Positions 24,244-32,133 of a DNA stretch of 64,000 bases are shown here, one piece after another (within the stretch, counting starts at the first letter, position 1; each line of letters begins with the position of its first letter). The position numbers and the translations under genes were made by a program. The DNA is from Marinobacter manganoxydans MnI7-9 (GTDB lineage Bacteria > Pseudomonadota > Gammaproteobacteria > Pseudomonadales > Oleiphilaceae), in assembly GCF_000235625.1 (NCBI RefSeq), contig NZ_AGTR01000013.1, positions 79,401 to 143,400 of the forward strand, read 5' to 3'. The notes below the pieces were generated by a model. The model was not told the origin of the DNA. It worked only from the letters and a program-made list of their open reading frames with translations, and did no database searches.

Positions 24244-24717
24244 ATGAAGAATATGCAAATTAACCATACTCAGAAGGGTTTCACCCTTATCGAACTGATG
24301 ATCGTTGTTGCGATTATCGGTATCTTGGCAGCGATCGCTATTCCGCAGTACCAAGATTATACTGCGCGCTCTCAAGTTAGCCGGGTAGTAGGGGAGGTCT
24401 CTGCCGTCCGCACAGCAGTCGAGGAACTTGTAAACCGTGGCGGCGTGACACTTTCAACTACGGCGAGTGATGCTGGATACATTGGTTACAACGCGGCCGC
24501 TTCAGACTTGGTTTCGGCCTTTGGGATCACCGGTACTCCGCCCAATGTAGTTCTGACTGCTACCATGGGTGATGCGGGTGCGGCCGTAAGTTCTGCCGAA
24601 GTAATTTGGGAGCGTGACAACAACGGTGCGTGGAGCTGCCGTATTGAAGGTGTAACCGACGGACAGGGTGGCTGGAAAAACAGCTATGCTCCGAACGGAT
24701 GTCAGCCTTCTAACTAA
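24244..24717 (+). CDS. pilA: Type IV major pilin PilA
   Basis: A 157-residue prepilin. The leader has 12 residues ending QKG, then mature [20 protein letters not shown] with Glu5, followed by [11 protein letters not shown]. The C-terminal disulfide loop is closed by the Cys of WSCRIEG and the Cys of NGCQPSN. Cleavage and N-methylation by PilD are expected. The last residues are Ser-Asn. A near-terminal Ser is notable because TfpO-type enzymes glycosylate a C-terminal Ser of some pilins, and such an enzyme is encoded next. It is transcribed from the sigma-54 type promoter upstream, and a terminator follows. Confidence 0.95.
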   Translation: MKNMQINHTQKGFTLIELMIVVAIIGILAAIAIPQYQDYTARSQVSRVVGEVSAVRTAVEELVNRGGVTLSTTASDAGYIGYNAAASDLVSAFGITGTPPNVVLTATMGDAGAAVSSAEVIWERDNNGAWSCRIEGVTDGQGGWKNSYAPNGCQPSN

Positions 24718-24744
24718 TGATTAGAAGCTAGCAGCAGTTTTTAC

Positions 24745-24768
24745 AAAAGGGGCCTGAGGCCCCTTTTT
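24745..24768 (+). terminator. Intrinsic terminator after pilA
   Basis: Stem AAAAGGGGCC (24745-24754) with GGCCCCTTTT (24758-24767), loop TGA and a T5 run. It should end most pilA transcripts, leaving the downstream glycosyltransferase and second pilin weakly expressed or read from another promoter. Confidence 0.92.
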
Positions 24769-24808
24769 GTTTGTTACGACACCTGTAATTGTCTTTGGGT
24801 GCAGAGCG

Positions 24809-26305
24809 ATGAGAAAAAAGGTTAGGAGCTTCTCTGCCAAAACTGTTTTGGCGGTCACGCTGATATTCTTCAGCTTTTCTATGTTTTCTGACCTAATGCC
24901 TAATATATTTCGTGGCTATGACTCGCAGCGTTTTTTTGTTCTCGGGTTATGGAGTGCAACAATAGTCTATTTTCTGACTCGCTGGGCATTTTTGGGAACA
25001 ATACCTGAGCTTATACGTATTTATTTTTTTCCAGTAGTTTTTCCGCTTTTATTCATACTTCTGGCTGCTCTTCCTCCCCACCCTGTCCCCCATATATGGG
25101 TCGAGCCGTTGCAATATGCATTATTCTTAACCGCAGTTGTTATTTGGGCTTCCGCCTACAAAAATTTGGGAGGCTGGGACACAGCTAAAGAATTAATTCT
25201 GGGCTTATTATTTATTGCGTCTCTTTACGCGTTGATGAATATAAATATATATATTTTTGCTGCTCTGGATGGTTTCTCAAAAATAACAGATGTTATCCCT
25301 TTTGGTTTTGAGAATATGAGGCTATGGAGCCAGATCGCAACATTTATCTTGCCACTATTTGCCTTGGCTGGAGTGTTGTCGCAGAGGTTCTCATCCAGTT
25401 TGCCGTTGAGTTTTCTGATGATCGGCGCCGGGCTTTGGTGGTGGATCGCTTTACTTACAACCTCTAGAGGGACTATTTTCAGTGTAGTTGTCGCCACCCT
25501 GTTTGTTTCCGTCATGTTCAGAAAATATGCTTTCAGAGTTATTAAAATGCTGTTAATACAAGCGTTTCTGGGCCTCTTTTTCTGGATTCTGCTTTCCCTT
25601 TATCTACCTGGTCTCTGGTCGGAAAACGATATCCAGAGAGGGTTGAGCTTTTCTGACTCAGGGCGATTCGCTCTGTGGGCGGAAGCGATACAAATGAGCC
25701 TTGTGGATTTTCCACTCGGAATGGGCCCGATGTCTTGGGTGTTTCATCAGCCATTAACCGCGGGCTACGAGCGCTTTGGTTCGATTGGTTCTCCACATAA
25801 CATGTATTTGTTGTGGGCTGCTGAGTATGGTTGGCTATTTCTAGCGATTCTGATTGGGTCGACCTTGCTAACATTAATGCGGTTGAGGTCGGCTTTTCCA
25901 AGGATAAGAGATTTTTCAGAGTCTGAACAAAAGCATCTGCTGGCTGGCCTTTCTTTATCAGGAGCGGCAGGTATAACCGATGCTAATTTTTCTGGTGTTT
26001 TCATATCGCCTTCATCACTTTTTTTGGCTTTTTTTGTTTTTTCTCAGGTTCTTGGGATTTTGTCTTGCTATGCAGCTGAAGCGGATGGAAAGATAGAGAA
26101 AGCAACTAGCAAAAATTCTCGTTGTCCTCTCTTTATAAGATTGAGCGTTTTTATTTTGGTTGGCCTAGCTCTTTGTTTTTATTGGTTCGGTCTCATTGAA
26201 TTTTTCGATGCAATGTCGCTTGATGCCGAAACTTTTCGTGAACAAGAGCGAAGTCCGTTTGCTGCGAGATTTTGGCTGCATGGCCTGTTTCCGAGATCGC
26301 CATGA
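24809..26305 (+). CDS. Wzy_C-family O-antigen ligase-like protein, candidate pilin glycosyltransferase (TfpO/PilO type)
   Basis: A 498-residue polytopic protein with about 11-12 hydrophobic segments. The Wzy_C motif region is SGRFALWAEAIQMS ... FPLGMGP ... SPHNMYLLWAAEYGW, with the conserved His in the large periplasmic loop. Wzy_C proteins are O-antigen ligases, polymerases or protein O-oligosaccharyltransferases. Its place directly after pilA, away from the polysaccharide locus, fits the TfpO/PilO class that puts an O-antigen unit on pilin. The ATG at 24809 is preferred; an upstream TTG at 24767 lies in the pilA terminator. The gene is visibly AT-rich compared with pilB/pilC, suggesting horizontal origin. 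Confidence 0.8.
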   Translation: MRKKVRSFSAKTVLAVTLIFFSFSMFSDLMPNIFRGYDSQRFFVLGLWSATIVYFLTRWAFLGTIPELIRIYFFPVVFPLLFILLAALPPHPVPHIWVEPLQYALFLTAVVIWASAYKNLGGWDTAKELILGLLFIASLYALMNINIYIFAALDGFSKITDVIPFGFENMRLWSQIATFILPLFALAGVLSQRFSSSLPLSFLMIGAGLWWWIALLTTSRGTIFSVVVATLFVSVMFRKYAFRVIKMLLIQAFLGLFFWILLSLYLPGLWSENDIQRGLSFSDSGRFALWAEAIQMSLVDFPLGMGPMSWVFHQPLTAGYERFGSIGSPHNMYLLWAAEYGWLFLAILIGSTLLTLMRLRSAFPRIRDFSESEQKHLLAGLSLSGAAGITDANFSGVFISPSSLFLAFFVFSQVLGILSCYAAEADGKIEKATSKNSRCPLFIRLSVFILVGLALCFYWFGLIEFFDAMSLDAETFREQERSPFAARFWLHGLFPRSP

Positions 26306-26368
26306 TCATGTTCCGTTGGTGTGAATTTTGCAAATTGTTATTCATTAGGGTCTTTGTTGAGTAAACAG

Positions 26369-26812
26369 ATGAAAAATGAAGAAATCGGATTCACCTTAAT
26401 TGACCTCATGATCGTTGTTGCGATTGTCGGGATATTGTCGGCGCTAGCGTTCCCTGTTTACCAGAAGTATGTTATTGAATCACAAATGAAAAGAGCAGTT
26501 TCCGAGCTAAGCTATTATCGGGCCAACTTTGAAGAGGCGGTTTCTCGCCCATCAACCTTAGATAATCGCTCTTTGGGTTACACGCCTTCAACTTTGACCA
26601 CGGGAAGTTTGTCTGAAAATATTGCTACTATTAATGGTGACGGTTCTGGTCAATTAGAAGTGACCCTCGGGGGCGATGTTCATCCGATTTTGTCAGGTGT
26701 GATTGTGAGGCATTCGAGAACACCGCTTGGCGAGTGGCGGTGTATCCTTTCCAATACTCCGGTTGACGCGTGGAGATCTAGTTACGTCCCCGACGGATGT
26801 GTTGTCGAATAG
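26369..26812 (+). CDS. Second type IV pilin-like protein with Asp at mature position 5
   Basis: A 147-residue prepilin. The leader is MKNEEIG, then FTLIDLMIVVAIVGILSALA. Mature residue 5 is Asp (GAC, 26402-26404) instead of the near-invariant Glu. The C-terminal pair is the Cys of WRCILSN and the Cys of PDGCVVE, as in PilA. The ATG at 26369 gives a leader of normal length; an upstream GTG (26321) would give an unusual 23-residue leader. It follows the glycosyltransferase at 63 bases and ends 19 bases before the convergent exonuclease gene. It may be a minor pilin, an alternative major pilin or a decaying duplicate. It lacks the C-terminal Ser of PilA. Confidence 0.85.
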   Translation: MKNEEIGFTLIDLMIVVAIVGILSALAFPVYQKYVIESQMKRAVSELSYYRANFEEAVSRPSTLDNRSLGYTPSTLTTGSLSENIATINGDGSGQLEVTLGGDVHPILSGVIVRHSRTPLGEWRCILSNTPVDAWRSSYVPDGCVVE

Positions 26813-26831
26813 ACGCATACGTATGTGTTGG

Positions 26832-28193
26832 TTAAACCTCCACCTCCTCAAACAACTCCGGCACCTCAACATCCCAGCCAAACTTATCTCGAATCCTCTT
26901 ACGCATTACGTCACTAGCAACCATCTCCCCGTGAGTGACGTACACTTTCTCAGGCTTGAGTGAACCCTGTTCCAGCCAGGCCAAAATCTCGTTGTAATCC
27001 CCATGCGCAGAAAGCGAATCCAGATTATGAATTTCGGCCTTAACCGGCCAATGCTCGCCATGAATCTTCACCGATTCCGCGCCATTCACCAATGCATCCC
27101 CACGAGTACCTGGAGCTTGGAAGCCCGCAAAAACAATGCTGTTTCGAGGATTCGGTAGAAGTGTTTTCAGGTGGTGTAGCACCCGTCCACCACTGGCCAT
27201 CCCGCTAGCAGAAATAATCACGCAGGGGTAGCGCACCGCGTCCAGCTCAATCGACTCTTCCACCTTTCGAACAAACGTGGTTTTCTCATCAATCAGTTCG
27301 CACTGAGCCGCGTTAAGCTTATGTTCCTTGTGGTGCTTGCAGAAGATCTCCGTAGCCTTGATGGCCATCGGGCTGTTCAGGAACACGGGAAGCTTGGGAA
27401 TCTTCCCGTCGCCCATAATCTTGTGAATTACATAAAGCAGCATCTGTGCCCGGCCAACGGCAAAAGCGGGTAAAAGCACAATGCCTCCGCGACCCGCGGT
27501 TTTAGTAATGATGTCTGCCAATTCCGCTTCCGGGTCCGTCTCGCCATGAGCGCGATCCCCGTAGGTTGATTCGCACACCAGCACGTCGGCTTTCTGCAGC
27601 GGCTCCGGCGGCCGCATGATGATGTCGTTTTGTCGCCCCACGTCACCGCTGAACACAACCGTTCTGTCTGCGCCCTGGTGATGAACGTGCACACAGGATG
27701 ACCCCAGAATATGCCCGGCCGGGGTAAAGGTTACCTGGAACCCTTTCACCGGCTCGAACGTCTCGTGGTAGTGCAGGGACTCAAAATGTTTTAGAGCTTC
27801 CCAGGCGTCTTTCTCGGTGAACAGCGGCTCCGGCATCTCGTGCTTCGAGAACTTCTTGCGGAAGGCGTATTTCGCATCCTCTTCTTGCAGAAAGCCGGCA
27901 TCCGGCAGCAGTACCTTGCACAGTTCATGGGTGGCTTTGGTGCAGTAAACCTTGCCTTTGAAGCCGTTTTTCACCAGGGCGGGTAAATAGCCGGAATGGT
28001 CAATATGGGCGTGGGTAAGCACCACCGCATCAATAGTGGATGGATCCACCGGGAACTTCGCCCAGTTGCGCCGGCGCAGGGTTTTGACGCCCTGGTACAT
28101 GCCACAGTCCACCAGTACACGGTGCCTATCATCCGAGAGCAGGTAGCGGGAGCCGGTGACTGTGCCTGTGCCGCCAAGGAAGCGAAGTTTCAT
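26832..28193 (-). CDS. Beta-CASP metallo-beta-lactamase (RNA exonuclease/processing type), copy 1
   Basis: A 453-residue MBL-fold protein. It has the N-terminal GTGTVTGS strand, zinc motif HAHIDH (61-66), GHILGSSCVHV and SGDVG. A beta-CASP domain follows with SASGMASGGRVLHHL, and a C-terminal RMMBL part has SLSAHGDY and THGEMVA. Such proteins (COG1236) are assigned to RNA processing; substrates in gammaproteobacteria are mostly untested. The ATG at 28193, with AGGA upstream, is preferred over one 17 codons earlier. It is divergent from cysQ. A distant relative lies at 60725-62113. Confidence 0.88.
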   Translation of the reverse strand: MKLRFLGGTGTVTGSRYLLSDDRHRVLVDCGMYQGVKTLRRRNWAKFPVDPSTIDAVVLTHAHIDHSGYLPALVKNGFKGKVYCTKATHELCKVLLPDAGFLQEEDAKYAFRKKFSKHEMPEPLFTEKDAWEALKHFESLHYHETFEPVKGFQVTFTPAGHILGSSCVHVHHQGADRTVVFSGDVGRQNDIIMRPPEPLQKADVLVCESTYGDRAHGETDPEAELADIITKTAGRGGIVLLPAFAVGRAQMLLYVIHKIMGDGKIPKLPVFLNSPMAIKATEIFCKHHKEHKLNAAQCELIDEKTTFVRKVEESIELDAVRYPCVIISASGMASGGRVLHHLKTLLPNPRNSIVFAGFQAPGTRGDALVNGAESVKIHGEHWPVKAEIHNLDSLSAHGDYNEILAWLEQGSLKPEKVYVTHGEMVASDVMRKRIRDKFGWDVEVPELFEEVEV

Positions 28194-28283
28194 AGAGGCG
28201 TCCTTCTGGTTCTTTGTTAAGGGAGTGTTACTATTACCCATCATAGTTCATAACGTTTTGATCTGAAGCAGGAAGCGAATCGC

Positions 28284-29060
28284 ATGCATTACAGCTCCAT
28301 CCTCCCGGATGTCATCAAGGTAGCAGACGAGGCCAGCGAGAAAGTGCTTCATATTTACCAGTCAGACTTCAAGGTGAGCTACAAGGCGGATGATTCGCCC
28401 ATCACGGCTGCAGATACCGCTGCCCATGACATCATCGTCCACGGTCTGCGCAGAATAAGTCGCGACATCCCTATACTTTCCGAGGAAGGTAAAGACATTC
28501 CCTGGGAAGAGCGCAAGCACTGGCGCCGATTCTGGCTGGTGGATCCCGTCGACGGTACCAAGGACTTTACGCAGCGCACCGGGGAGTTCACTGTCAACAT
28601 CGCCATGATTGAGGACGGTGAGCCCGTTATGGGTGTGGTCATGGCTCCGGCTTTGAAAGAAGCCTACTGGGGTGTGGTCGGTGAGGGCGCCCATATGCGC
28701 GATCGCACAGGCAAAGTTCACCGGATTAGGGTGGCGGAGCCCAAAAACGTAAAGCGTGTTGTGGCCAGCAAGAATCACCTTAACCCGGAGACCAGAGCGT
28801 TTATCGATAAGCTCGGTGAGCACGAACTCGTGCAGGCTGGCAGCTCGTTAAAGTTTTGCCGTATTGCCGAGGGGCACGCTGATATATACCCACGTATGGG
28901 GCCAACCTGCGAGTGGGATACAGGCGCCGCGCAGGCGGTGCTGGTGGCGGCCGGTGGGAAAGTTCAAACGGTGGATGGCAAGCCTTTGAAATATGGTAAA
29001 CAAGATGTGTTAAATCCTTATTTCATTGCGGCGGGAAGCTGGTACATTCCCCAGCCATGA
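28284..29060 (+). CDS. cysQ: 3'(2'),5'-bisphosphate nucleotidase CysQ
   Basis: A 258-residue member of the inositol monophosphatase superfamily. Metal-binding residues lie in SEEG (66-69) and DPVDGTKDF (87-95), and EWDTGAAQAV comes near residue 213. CysQ removes the 3' phosphate of PAP formed in sulfate assimilation. Its stop codon overlaps the rfaH start (ATGA at 29057), so the two are translationally coupled. It is divergent from the beta-CASP gene with about 90 bases between. Confidence 0.94.
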   Translation: MHYSSILPDVIKVADEASEKVLHIYQSDFKVSYKADDSPITAADTAAHDIIVHGLRRISRDIPILSEEGKDIPWEERKHWRRFWLVDPVDGTKDFTQRTGEFTVNIAMIEDGEPVMGVVMAPALKEAYWGVVGEGAHMRDRTGKVHRIRVAEPKNVKRVVASKNHLNPETRAFIDKLGEHELVQAGSSLKFCRIAEGHADIYPRMGPTCEWDTGAAQAVLVAAGGKVQTVDGKPLKYGKQDVLNPYFIAAGSWYIPQP

Positions 29061-29536
29061 CATGGTATGCACTTCAGCACAAGCCGGCGCAGGGTGACCG
29101 TGCCCTGCAACATCTTCAAAATCAAGACATTGTCTGTTTCTACCCGAAAATTACGGTGGAGAAAATCAAAGCCGGCAAGCGCACCAAAAGGCTTGAGCCG
29201 CTCTTTCCCGGCTATCTGTTCGTGAATCTGGAACAAACCGATCCTATGTGGGCAAAACTGCGCTCCACTCGTGGTGTGCTGCGAATTGTGAGTTTTGCCA
29301 ACAAGCCCGCCGCCATCAGTGATGAGGTTATCCAGCACATCAAGGACAGCCTGGATTCGGTGGCAGAGCAGGGCGGTATCAAGCCCGGTCAGGCCGTTCA
29401 CTTGAGTGAGGGGCCGTTCGAGGGCATTCATGCTATCTTCCAGGCCTATGATGGAGAGGCGCGGGCTATCGTGCTGATTAACTTCATGCAGAAGCAGCAG
29501 AGGGTGAAAGTTCCGGTATCTGCGCTGAAAACCTGA
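29057..29536 (+). CDS. rfaH: Transcription antiterminator RfaH
   Basis: A 159-residue NusG paralogue of the RfaH type. It begins MTWYALQHKPAQGDRALQHL, has FPGYLFVNL at about 55-63 and RSTRGVLRIVSF, and a short KOW-like C-terminal domain from about 110. RfaH is recruited to RNA polymerase paused at an ops sequence and suppresses termination in long envelope operons. An exact ops motif lies about 1.1 kb downstream, in the first codons of the next locus. It is coupled to cysQ by ATGA. Confidence 0.92.
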   Translation: MTWYALQHKPAQGDRALQHLQNQDIVCFYPKITVEKIKAGKRTKRLEPLFPGYLFVNLEQTDPMWAKLRSTRGVLRIVSFANKPAAISDEVIQHIKDSLDSVAEQGGIKPGQAVHLSEGPFEGIHAIFQAYDGEARAIVLINFMQKQQRVKVPVSALKT

Positions 29537-29638
29537 GCAGTTTCCGCTTGAAACATCTACCGAAATCCCATGCCAGGCTTCAGGCTCTGGCTGTTTTAGG
29601 CGAAATGCCTGCATAATAATAAAAAAGGACGGCCACCT

Positions 29639-30397
29639 ATGGAAGATAAGCAGCGTTCAGTTCAATCCTCTTATGACCACGAGATCAGCCTCGTTGACCT
29701 GGCTTCCACCTTCTTAAAGCGACGTCGAATATTCTACCTCGTATTTCTCGTATCTCTGGCGGCGGGCGTTCTATACGCCATGCTCTTGCCGGAAAAATAT
29801 GATTATGTCAGCTTGTTCAGGCTGGCCGAGAAAGAGTCCGGAAATTTTATTGAGAAGCCGGCCATAGTGATCGCAACGCTGGAGAATCGTTGGCTTCCGG
29901 ACATTGAGGCCCTTCACCAGGCGGAACAGGACCAGTCCATTCCGTTTGAGGTTCGCTTCTCGAACCCGGAGAACACCGGGCTTATCCGGATTGTCTCCGA
30001 AGGCACACCCGCCCAGGAGGAGGGCATCAAGCGAGTTCATCGCCAGCTCATTGAGAAATTGCAACAAACGCAATCCGTAACCGTCTCCAGGCTGCAAGAG
30101 AACCTTGAAAGGCAAATCGAATCGCTCACTTCCACCATTGGCAAGTTGGAGGGTTCTTGGGATGCCGGAGCCGCACTTGCCGATACGGTTGAAAAGCGCC
30201 TTTCCCTGGAGGCGGTCCTCAGTTCCATCCAACCGGCGGAACAACTGCTGCTCAATCGTCAGAGCGCGGAGCGAAAAGGCCCCGCGCGGAGCCTGATTGT
30301 GGTTTTGGCTGCCATGCTGGGTTTGATGGGCGGCATATTTCTTTCGTTTTTTGCTGAGTTTGTAAGCCTGGTAAGAGCCAATCTGAATGAAATGTAG
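29639..30397 (+). CDS. Wzz/PCP-type chain length regulator-like protein
   Basis: A 252-residue membrane protein with two membrane segments (about 30-50 and 218-240) that flank a helical periplasmic part containing a coiled coil (about 135-170). The cytoplasmic N-terminus has DHEISLVDLASTFLKRRR, the usual Wzz start. It is shorter than typical Wzz (about 325). Members set polysaccharide chain length at the inner membrane. It lies between rfaH and the ops site, so it is outside the RfaH-controlled part. A second Wzz gene is at 34671. Confidence 0.75.
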   Translation: MEDKQRSVQSSYDHEISLVDLASTFLKRRRIFYLVFLVSLAAGVLYAMLLPEKYDYVSLFRLAEKESGNFIEKPAIVIATLENRWLPDIEALHQAEQDQSIPFEVRFSNPENTGLIRIVSEGTPAQEEGIKRVHRQLIEKLQQTQSVTVSRLQENLERQIESLTSTIGKLEGSWDAGAALADTVEKRLSLEAVLSSIQPAEQLLLNRQSAERKGPARSLIVVLAAMLGLMGGIFLSFFAEFVSLVRANLNEM

Positions 30398-30480
30398 GCG
30401 AAAAGATTGAGGTTCTGAAGCTTTAACAATTCTTTACTCTCACAACTCCCTGATAACCCAAGTGTCAGACTTTTTGTCAC

Positions 30481-30508
30481 TTGCTTGTCATAGACATTGC
30501 CGTAAAAT
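30481..30508 (+). promoter_or_regulatory. Possible sigma-70 promoter of the polysaccharide operon
   Basis: TTGCTT (30481-30486), 16 bases, then TAAAAT (30503-30508), about 110 bases before the first gene. The -35 is weak and this is a low-confidence pick in a 220-base gap that otherwise shows no gene. Confidence 0.3.
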
Positions 30509-30617
30509 CGTCACGCTTCTGAAACAGTTCATTCATCTACCGACAAGGATACAGTTGGGAGTCAGTTGTCCCCTTCCTTTTGCCTGTTTCCTGTCGCTTT
30601 TCAGATAATCCAATTTT

Positions 30618-32099
30618 ATGACCTTAAAACACTGGGCCCTGGTCGGTGGGGCGGTAGCGTGTCTGACAAGTGTTGCTTTATCGGCCGCTCCTTGGCTTGA
30701 GCCTGGCGATTCGCGGGCGCGTTTTGCGGCTCAGAAGCTGGCCGATCGAGGCCATATGGATCGCACTATCAGCACCTGGCCAATGATGTGGAGTGCGGTC
30801 CACAGTGGCCTGGAGGACAGCGTCAGCTCTGATCAGACCTCGGTGGGCTCCGCTGCCGCGTACCTGCGCTTCGAAAAAGAACAGCAGGCTCAGCAGGGCT
30901 TCCGGGGCGAATACAGCCTCTATGGCAGTAGCGAGATACCCGGAGTTCGCGGTTTTGATCAGAACCCGCTTGCGAAAGCCGGTACTGCGATCAACCTCCA
31001 GTGGCAAGGTGAAGTCTGGGCCCTGGGGCTAAAGCCTTCCTATGCCCATGAAAGCGACGATGACGAGGAGCTTCGCCTGGATGGCAGCTATTTGGCTGCG
31101 GCTGCAGGTAACTGGGTGTTGGGCGCTGGGGCCATTGACCGATGGTGGGGGCCCGGCTGGCAGTCCAGCCTCATTCTCTCCAACAACGCCCGCCCCATGC
31201 CGGCGCTTTGGATTAATCGGAACAATACCCACGCTTTTGAAACCCCGTGGTTGAGTTGGATCGGTCCCTGGCAATTCACAGCGCTTGCGGGCCAATATGA
31301 GAGTGACCGTGCGGTGCCCGATGCCAAACTTATTGGCATGCGCTTCACGTTCCGCCCGATCGATGGCCTGGATATTGGTCTTTCACGGGCCATCATGTTT
31401 GGTGGAGAAGGGCGACCTGAAGGCGCGTCGACCATATGGAACGCGCTGATCGGCCGCGATAACGGCCAGCTCGAGGAAGACGACCCTGGCAACCAGCTCG
31501 CCAGCATTGATGCCCGCTATGGATTCGCACTTGGCCAGCAATCCATGGGGCTATACGCCCAGATGATGGGCGAAGACGAAGCTGGCGCTTTCCCGGCCCG
31601 TAAGTCCTGGCTTTTGGGCACGGACTGGACGACGCAGCTATTCAACGCTGATCAGCAATGGTTTGTAGAATATACCAACACCCTGGCGGACGACTTCCTG
31701 GGCGACGCCATGCCCAACATCACCTACGATCACTCCCGCTACCGCTCCGGCTATCGCTATTACGGCCGCAGCATGGGTGCAAGTTTTGATGGCGACTCTG
31801 AAGCGCTCACCCTGGGGGCTTTCAACTTTCTCGACAGCGGCACGAACATCAGTGCCAGGGTAAGTTTCGCGAGACTGAATAAAGAGGGCGCCATCCGCAG
31901 TGAAGTACCGAACGACGATATATTCTATACCGTGCCGGACGTTGATCAGAATGTAACCATTCTCGATTTAGGCTACGGAACGAGATTGCTTAGCGGCTGG
32001 CTGGACCTGAACCTCCAGGCCTCCGATACGAAAATTCAGTACCAGGGTGGAGAGAAAGACCAGTGGTCTTTCGGCGCGACCTGGACTTACCGTTTTTGA
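30618..32099 (+). CDS. Capsule assembly Wzi-family outer-membrane protein
   Basis: A 493-residue protein with a signal peptide (MTLKHWALVGGAVACLTSVA, cleaved near SAA before PWLEPGD). The long barrel-like remainder ends FGATWTYRF, with terminal Phe. Motifs such as GAIDRWWGPGWQSSLILSNNARPMP and the Trp-rich strands fit the Wzi capsule-assembly family, which holds or organises polysaccharide at the outer membrane. It is the first gene of the large locus, and its early codons carry the ops sequence. The Wza-like export gene follows after 34 bases. Confidence 0.85.
   Translation: MTLKHWALVGGAVACLTSVALSAAPWLEPGDSRARFAAQKLADRGHMDRTISTWPMMWSAVHSGLEDSVSSDQTSVGSAAAYLRFEKEQQAQQGFRGEYSLYGSSEIPGVRGFDQNPLAKAGTAINLQWQGEVWALGLKPSYAHESDDDEELRLDGSYLAAAAGNWVLGAGAIDRWWGPGWQSSLILSNNARPMPALWINRNNTHAFETPWLSWIGPWQFTALAGQYESDRAVPDAKLIGMRFTFRPIDGLDIGLSRAIMFGGEGRPEGASTIWNALIGRDNGQLEEDDPGNQLASIDARYGFALGQQSMGLYAQMMGEDEAGAFPARKSWLLGTDWTTQLFNADQQWFVEYTNTLADDFLGDAMPNITYDHSRYRSGYRYYGRSMGASFDGDSEALTLGAFNFLDSGTNISARVSFARLNKEGAIRSEVPNDDIFYTVPDVDQNVTILDLGYGTRLLSGWLDLNLQASDTKIQYQGGEKDQWSFGATWTYRF
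30650..30661 (+). promoter_or_regulatory. ops element for RfaH recruitment (GGCGGTAGCGTG)
   Basis: An exact 12-base match to the ops core, preceded by two further G as in the E. coli JUMPstart (GGGGCGGTAGCGTG). It lies at codons 11-15 of the Wzi-like gene, in its signal peptide, not in an untranslated leader. It is the only full match I found in the window, it is on the coding strand of the locus, and it lies about 1.1 kb after rfaH. Confidence 0.88.
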
Positions 32100-32133
32100 A
32101 TTTCAATAAACCTAATCCCGGATATCATTACCC

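Noticed and set aside
24767-24808. TTG start for the TfpO-like gene
   Set aside because: The codon is within the T-tract of the pilA terminator; ATG 24809 is better.
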